From Alphaproteobacteria bacterium UBA1303 (lineage in GTDB: Bacteria; Pseudomonadota; Alphaproteobacteria; Micropepsales; Micropepsaceae): DNA of 64,000 nucleotides. The DNA lies in NCBI GenBank assembly GCA_002307315.1, contig DBTZ01000047.1, positions 62,001 to 126,000 of the forward strand, written 5' to 3'. Below the pieces are notes generated by a model, which made no database searches, was not told the origin of the DNA, and saw only the letters and a program-made list of their open reading frames with translations. A program made the translations under genes and the position numbers. Of the stretch, positions 61,059 to 64,000 are shown one piece after another (positions within the stretch are counted from its first letter, which is position 1; each line of letters begins with the position of its first letter).

Positions 61059-63248
61059 TCAGAAAAAACTCACCGGGTCGACATCGACGGTAAGACGCAC
61101 CGAACGGGACAGCTTCACCTTATTCAACCACGCGTGCAAATACGCTTGGATATTGACCGACTTATCCGCCTGCACCAGAAGCCGTTCGCGGGCGAGGCCG
61201 CGAAGAAGCGCATAAAACGCCGGCGCCGGCCCCCACACTTTAACCCCCCGCACGTTCGGCGCGGTGCGGGCAAGAACCCGGCCCGTCTCGCGCACTTCGT
61301 CGGATTTCAAACCGGACAGAATGATCGCGGCTAAGCGTCCGAACGGCGGTGCGCCGGCTTTTTCGCGATACATCATTTCCTGGCGGTAAAAGGCGTCGCG
61401 ATCCTGTTTGACCAGCGCCTGCATGACCGCGTCGGCGGGATTGCGGGTTTGAATGAGAACCGTCCCCGGATGCTCGGCGCGGCCGGCGCGGCCCGAAACC
61501 TGATGCAGCAGTTGAAAGGTGCGTTCGCGCGCACGCGGATCGCCGTCCGAGCCGCCCAAATCGCCGTCGATCACCCCCACCAAGGTCAAATGCGGAAAGT
61601 GATGACCTTTGGCGATCACCTGGGTTCCGATCAGAACGTCGATCTCGCGCTTTTGCATGGCGCGGATGGCGGTTTGCATCGCGTTGGGCCCGTCCAGCGT
61701 ATCGGAAGAGGCGATTTTGGCGCGCACTTCGGGAAACAGAATTTGAAATTCCTCGGCGATGCGCTCGACTCCGGGGCCGCAGGCAATCAGATGCTTCTCG
61801 CCGCAGGTCGGACAGGCGTCGGGAATTTTCATCTCGAAGCCGCAATGATGGCAGACAAGGGTGCCGCGTTTTCTGTGCTCGACCAGCCAGGCCGAACAAT
61901 GCCGGCAGGTAAACTTGTGGCCGCAGGATTCGCACAAGGTGAGCGGAGCAAAGCCGCGGCGGTTCAAAAACAACATCGCCTGCTCGCCCGCCGCCAACGT
62001 GTTCTTCAGGGCATCGCGCAGGGGGGGCGAAAGGTAGGTGCCGGGATCGCCGTGACCTTTGCGAAGATCGATCAGTTCGACCTTCGGCAGCTCGGCGACG
62101 CCGTGGCGTTGCGTCAGCTTCAAATGGGCATAGCGGCCGGATTCGGCATTGACGAAACTTTCCAGCGATGGGGTGGCGGACGCCAGGATCACCGGACAGC
62201 TTGCGATTTTCCCGCGGATCACCGCCATATCGCGGGCGTGATAGATCACGCCCTCTTCCTGCTTGTAGGCCTGCTCGTGCTCTTCGTCGACCACGATCAA
62301 GCCCAGTTTTTCAAACGGCAGGAACAACGCCGAGCGCGCACCGACCACCGCCTTGACCTCGCCGGTTCCGACCGCGCGCCAAATGCGGCGACGTTCGCGC
62401 GCACTTAGTTCCGAATGCCATTCGGCCGGCCTCGCCCCAAAGCGGGCGGCGAAGCGATCAAGAAACTGCACGGTCAGGGCGATTTCCGGCAAAAGGATCA
62501 GCGCCTGCCTGCCGCCGCGTAAGGCTTCGGCTACGGCCTCAAAATAGGTTTCGGTCTTACCCGAACCGGTAATGCCGTCGAGCAGCGAGACCTTGAACGC
62601 CTGCGCTTTCACGTCTGCAAGGATCGAAGCCGCTGCAATTGCCTGCTCCGGGTTCAGCACCGTCTCGGCAAAATCGGGGTCGGGCACGGGCTGCGGCGGA
62701 AATTCGGGCAAACAGACGGTTTTTAGCCCGCCCGATTGGATCAGACCCTTGACCACCGAGCCCCCGACGCCCGCTTCCGCCGCCAGATCGACGGCGGTCC
62801 GCGCCAAGCCGTCGGCGGCCACGGCCAGCACCCGCGCCCGCGCCTTGGTGGGTTTTTGTTCCGCCGATCCAATTGCATAAGCTAGGCGCGGCTTGGGCGG
62901 GTTAAGCGCCTCGGGATTGCGTAAGGCCATTGCCAGTACCAAACCCGGCGGTGCCAAGGTGTAGGCGGCAAGCCAATCGATAAAGTCGCAAAGATCGAGC
63001 GGCAGACTCGGCCGGCCACAAAGCGCGTTCGCCTTCTTCAGCTTCCTGGCTTCGATGCCGGCCGGCTTGCCCCAGACGATGCCGATGCGCTTCCGTCCGC
63101 CGACATCGACCATCACCGCCAGCCCACGCGTCGGGGCATCCTCTGCCGCTAACAGGTAATCGAGCGACGGCAGCGGCAACGGCGTCAGCACGCCATAGGC
63201 GTCTTGGTCTTCGGGAAGGTTAACGGGCTTTGGCGCTGCGTCGCTCAT
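61059..63248 (-). CDS. priA: Primosomal protein N' (replication restart helicase)
   Basis: This 729-residue protein has Walker A in LLDGITGSGKTETY, DEEH box in VVDEEHEQAYKQ, and a zinc domain with eight Cys in paired CxxC motifs (CESCGHKFTCRHCSAW, CHHCGFEM, CPTCG). GTQVIAKGHHFPHLTLVGVI and QVSGRAGR are later helicase motifs. It reloads the replisome at stalled forks. Divergent from the DUF484 gene, 46 bp between starts. Confidence 0.97.
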   Translation of the reverse strand: MSDAAPKPVNLPEDQDAYGVLTPLPLPSLDYLLAAEDAPTRGLAVMVDVGGRKRIGIVWGKPAGIEARKLKKANALCGRPSLPLDLCDFIDWLAAYTLAPPGLVLAMALRNPEALNPPKPRLAYAIGSAEQKPTKARARVLAVAADGLARTAVDLAAEAGVGGSVVKGLIQSGGLKTVCLPEFPPQPVPDPDFAETVLNPEQAIAAASILADVKAQAFKVSLLDGITGSGKTETYFEAVAEALRGGRQALILLPEIALTVQFLDRFAARFGARPAEWHSELSARERRRIWRAVGTGEVKAVVGARSALFLPFEKLGLIVVDEEHEQAYKQEEGVIYHARDMAVIRGKIASCPVILASATPSLESFVNAESGRYAHLKLTQRHGVAELPKVELIDLRKGHGDPGTYLSPPLRDALKNTLAAGEQAMLFLNRRGFAPLTLCESCGHKFTCRHCSAWLVEHRKRGTLVCHHCGFEMKIPDACPTCGEKHLIACGPGVERIAEEFQILFPEVRAKIASSDTLDGPNAMQTAIRAMQKREIDVLIGTQVIAKGHHFPHLTLVGVIDGDLGGSDGDPRARERTFQLLHQVSGRAGRAEHPGTVLIQTRNPADAVMQALVKQDRDAFYRQEMMYREKAGAPPFGRLAAIILSGLKSDEVRETGRVLARTAPNVRGVKVWGPAPAFYALLRGLARERLLVQADKSVNIQAYLHAWLNKVKLSRSVRLTVDVDPVSFF

Positions 63249-63294
63249 GCGCTAGAGTTCGAACGGCGATTCTTTTTGGTCAAGTCCAATCGAC

Positions 63295-64000
63295 ATGATT
63301 TCCGTCGGCAAAAACATTCACGCCCTTGATCCGTCCGAGGCGGCCCTCGACGCGGTCAAGAGCTACGTCCGGATGAATCGCGACCGGCTGATCGCCGACG
63401 GCGAGCTCATGGGATTGTTGTTTCCCGAACGCTTTGACGGAGATGTGCGCGATTTGCAGCGCTTTGTCATCGAACAGATGGCGGCGGCGAACAAAAAATT
63501 GCGTGCGGAACGCGACGCGCTGAAGGGGTTTTACGACCGCCGGACGAATTTGAGCGAAACCGTGCGCCGCGCGGTGCTCGACCTCGTCGGGGTGCATAGT
63601 TTCGGCGAGGCGGCAACGGTGGCGGAAAATCTCGCCCTCGGTTTCGGGGCCGACACATGTGCCTTCTGCGCTGAAAATCCGCATACGATCCCGTTGAACG
63701 GCCGTCAGATCCTGCCGCTTGCCCCCGGGACGGTGCAGGCGGTGGTCGGCGACGGGCTGGGCGCCATTTTGTCCGGCGGCGGGGCACTGCTGTTTGGCAA
63801 AGGCGGCGAGGTTTACGCCAGCCTGGCGGCTTTCCGCCTGCGCCTCGACGATAGTGCGACGACGATTTTGTTCATCATGGGGTCGTGCCGCGAAGGCCGC
63901 TTCGACGGCCGCGCCGTCGAAGCCGATTTGCGGTTCTTCGCCCTGGCTTTGGAGCGGGCGCTCAGCGCCCATCAGGCACAATGGCTCGCTCCGCCGACGC
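63295..64000 (+). CDS. DUF484 family protein (3' partial)
   Basis: The frame is open from the ATG at 63295 to the window end (235 codons). The chain begins MISVGKNIHALDPSEAALDAV, has SYVRMNRDRLIADGELMGLLFPERF, a coiled-coil stretch, and a GAF-like domain (DTCAFCAENPH, GSCREGRFDG...LRFFALALERALS). This is the DUF484 plan, which in alphaproteobacteria lies between priA and xerC. Role unknown; linked to the xerC unit. No stop codon is in the window. Confidence 0.88.
   Translation, partial: MISVGKNIHALDPSEAALDAVKSYVRMNRDRLIADGELMGLLFPERFDGDVRDLQRFVIEQMAAANKKLRAERDALKGFYDRRTNLSETVRRAVLDLVGVHSFGEAATVAENLALGFGADTCAFCAENPHTIPLNGRQILPLAPGTVQAVVGDGLGAILSGGGALLFGKGGEVYASLAAFRLRLDDSATTILFIMGSCREGRFDGRAVEADLRFFALALERALSAHQAQWLAPPT

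Noticed and set aside
63280..63981. 233-codon minus-strand ORF at the right edge
   Set aside because: The plus strand reads as DUF484 with matching motifs; the minus frame has none.

Overview
The window reads as chromosomal DNA of a Gram-negative alphaproteobacterium, most likely in or near the Rhodospirillales. Evidence for this: short intergenic repeats of the alphaproteobacterial TAGAGC...GCTCTA type, a DUF3576 lipoprotein upstream of leuS, priA divergent from a DUF484 gene, a probable rhodoquinone-biosynthesis gene (rquA), and a probable sphingolipid locus of the Caulobacter kind. I cannot name a genus. All calls come from reading the sequence; no database search was run.

Layout. 1-4.2 kb: the 3' part of an NADPH/flavin/ferredoxin oxidoreductase, a VapBC toxin-antitoxin pair with a readable promoter and operator, a hairpin-rich non-coding stretch, and an OmpA-like lipoprotein. 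4.2-16.1 kb: a tRNA-Arg, then a region that looks AT-richer than its flanks. It holds two transposon remnants, envelope and stress proteins (PRC-barrel, LpxR-like lipid A deacylase, SYLF, RcnB-like, Dps), a 1467-residue CheB-CheR-PAS-kinase-REC-REC-HTH protein and five small stress-type genes. It is framed by two 50-bp copies of one repeat, the first 8 bp after the tRNA. 16.1-19.6 kb: a transglutaminase / alpha-E / ATP-grasp triad. 19.6-34.3 kb: housekeeping genes (hemCD, an exonuclease III gene, hisF, holA, lptE, leuS, a thiE-like gene, a YggS gene, ribA), a porin and a response regulator. 34.4-44.2 kb: a GIN-domain protein, PBP1A, a DUF2817 peptidase, purU, an APC permease, a kinase fused to an apparently dead PP2C domain, and a metallophosphoesterase. 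44.4-45.2 kb: rquA.

45.2-59.2 kb is the most notable part. Thirteen genes lie on the minus strand, mostly with 4-bp stop/start overlaps: acyl-AMP ligase, extended SDR, acyl carrier protein, serine palmitoyltransferase, lipid kinase, nucleotidyltransferase-like protein, GNAT-type putative ceramide synthase, NTP transferase, LptF, LptG, a polymer glycerophosphotransferase-like protein, a polysaccharide flippase and a glycosyltransferase. I read it as one locus that makes ceramide, phosphorylates or decorates it, and exports it, possibly through its own LptFG pair. A HAD phosphatase and a DUF2141 protein follow on the plus strand. The window ends with priA and the start of a DUF484 gene.

Together the genes describe a cell that invests in its outer envelope (sphingolipid, lipid A deacylation, LPS transport, porin, peptidoglycan synthase) and that can probably respire without oxygen through rhodoquinone.
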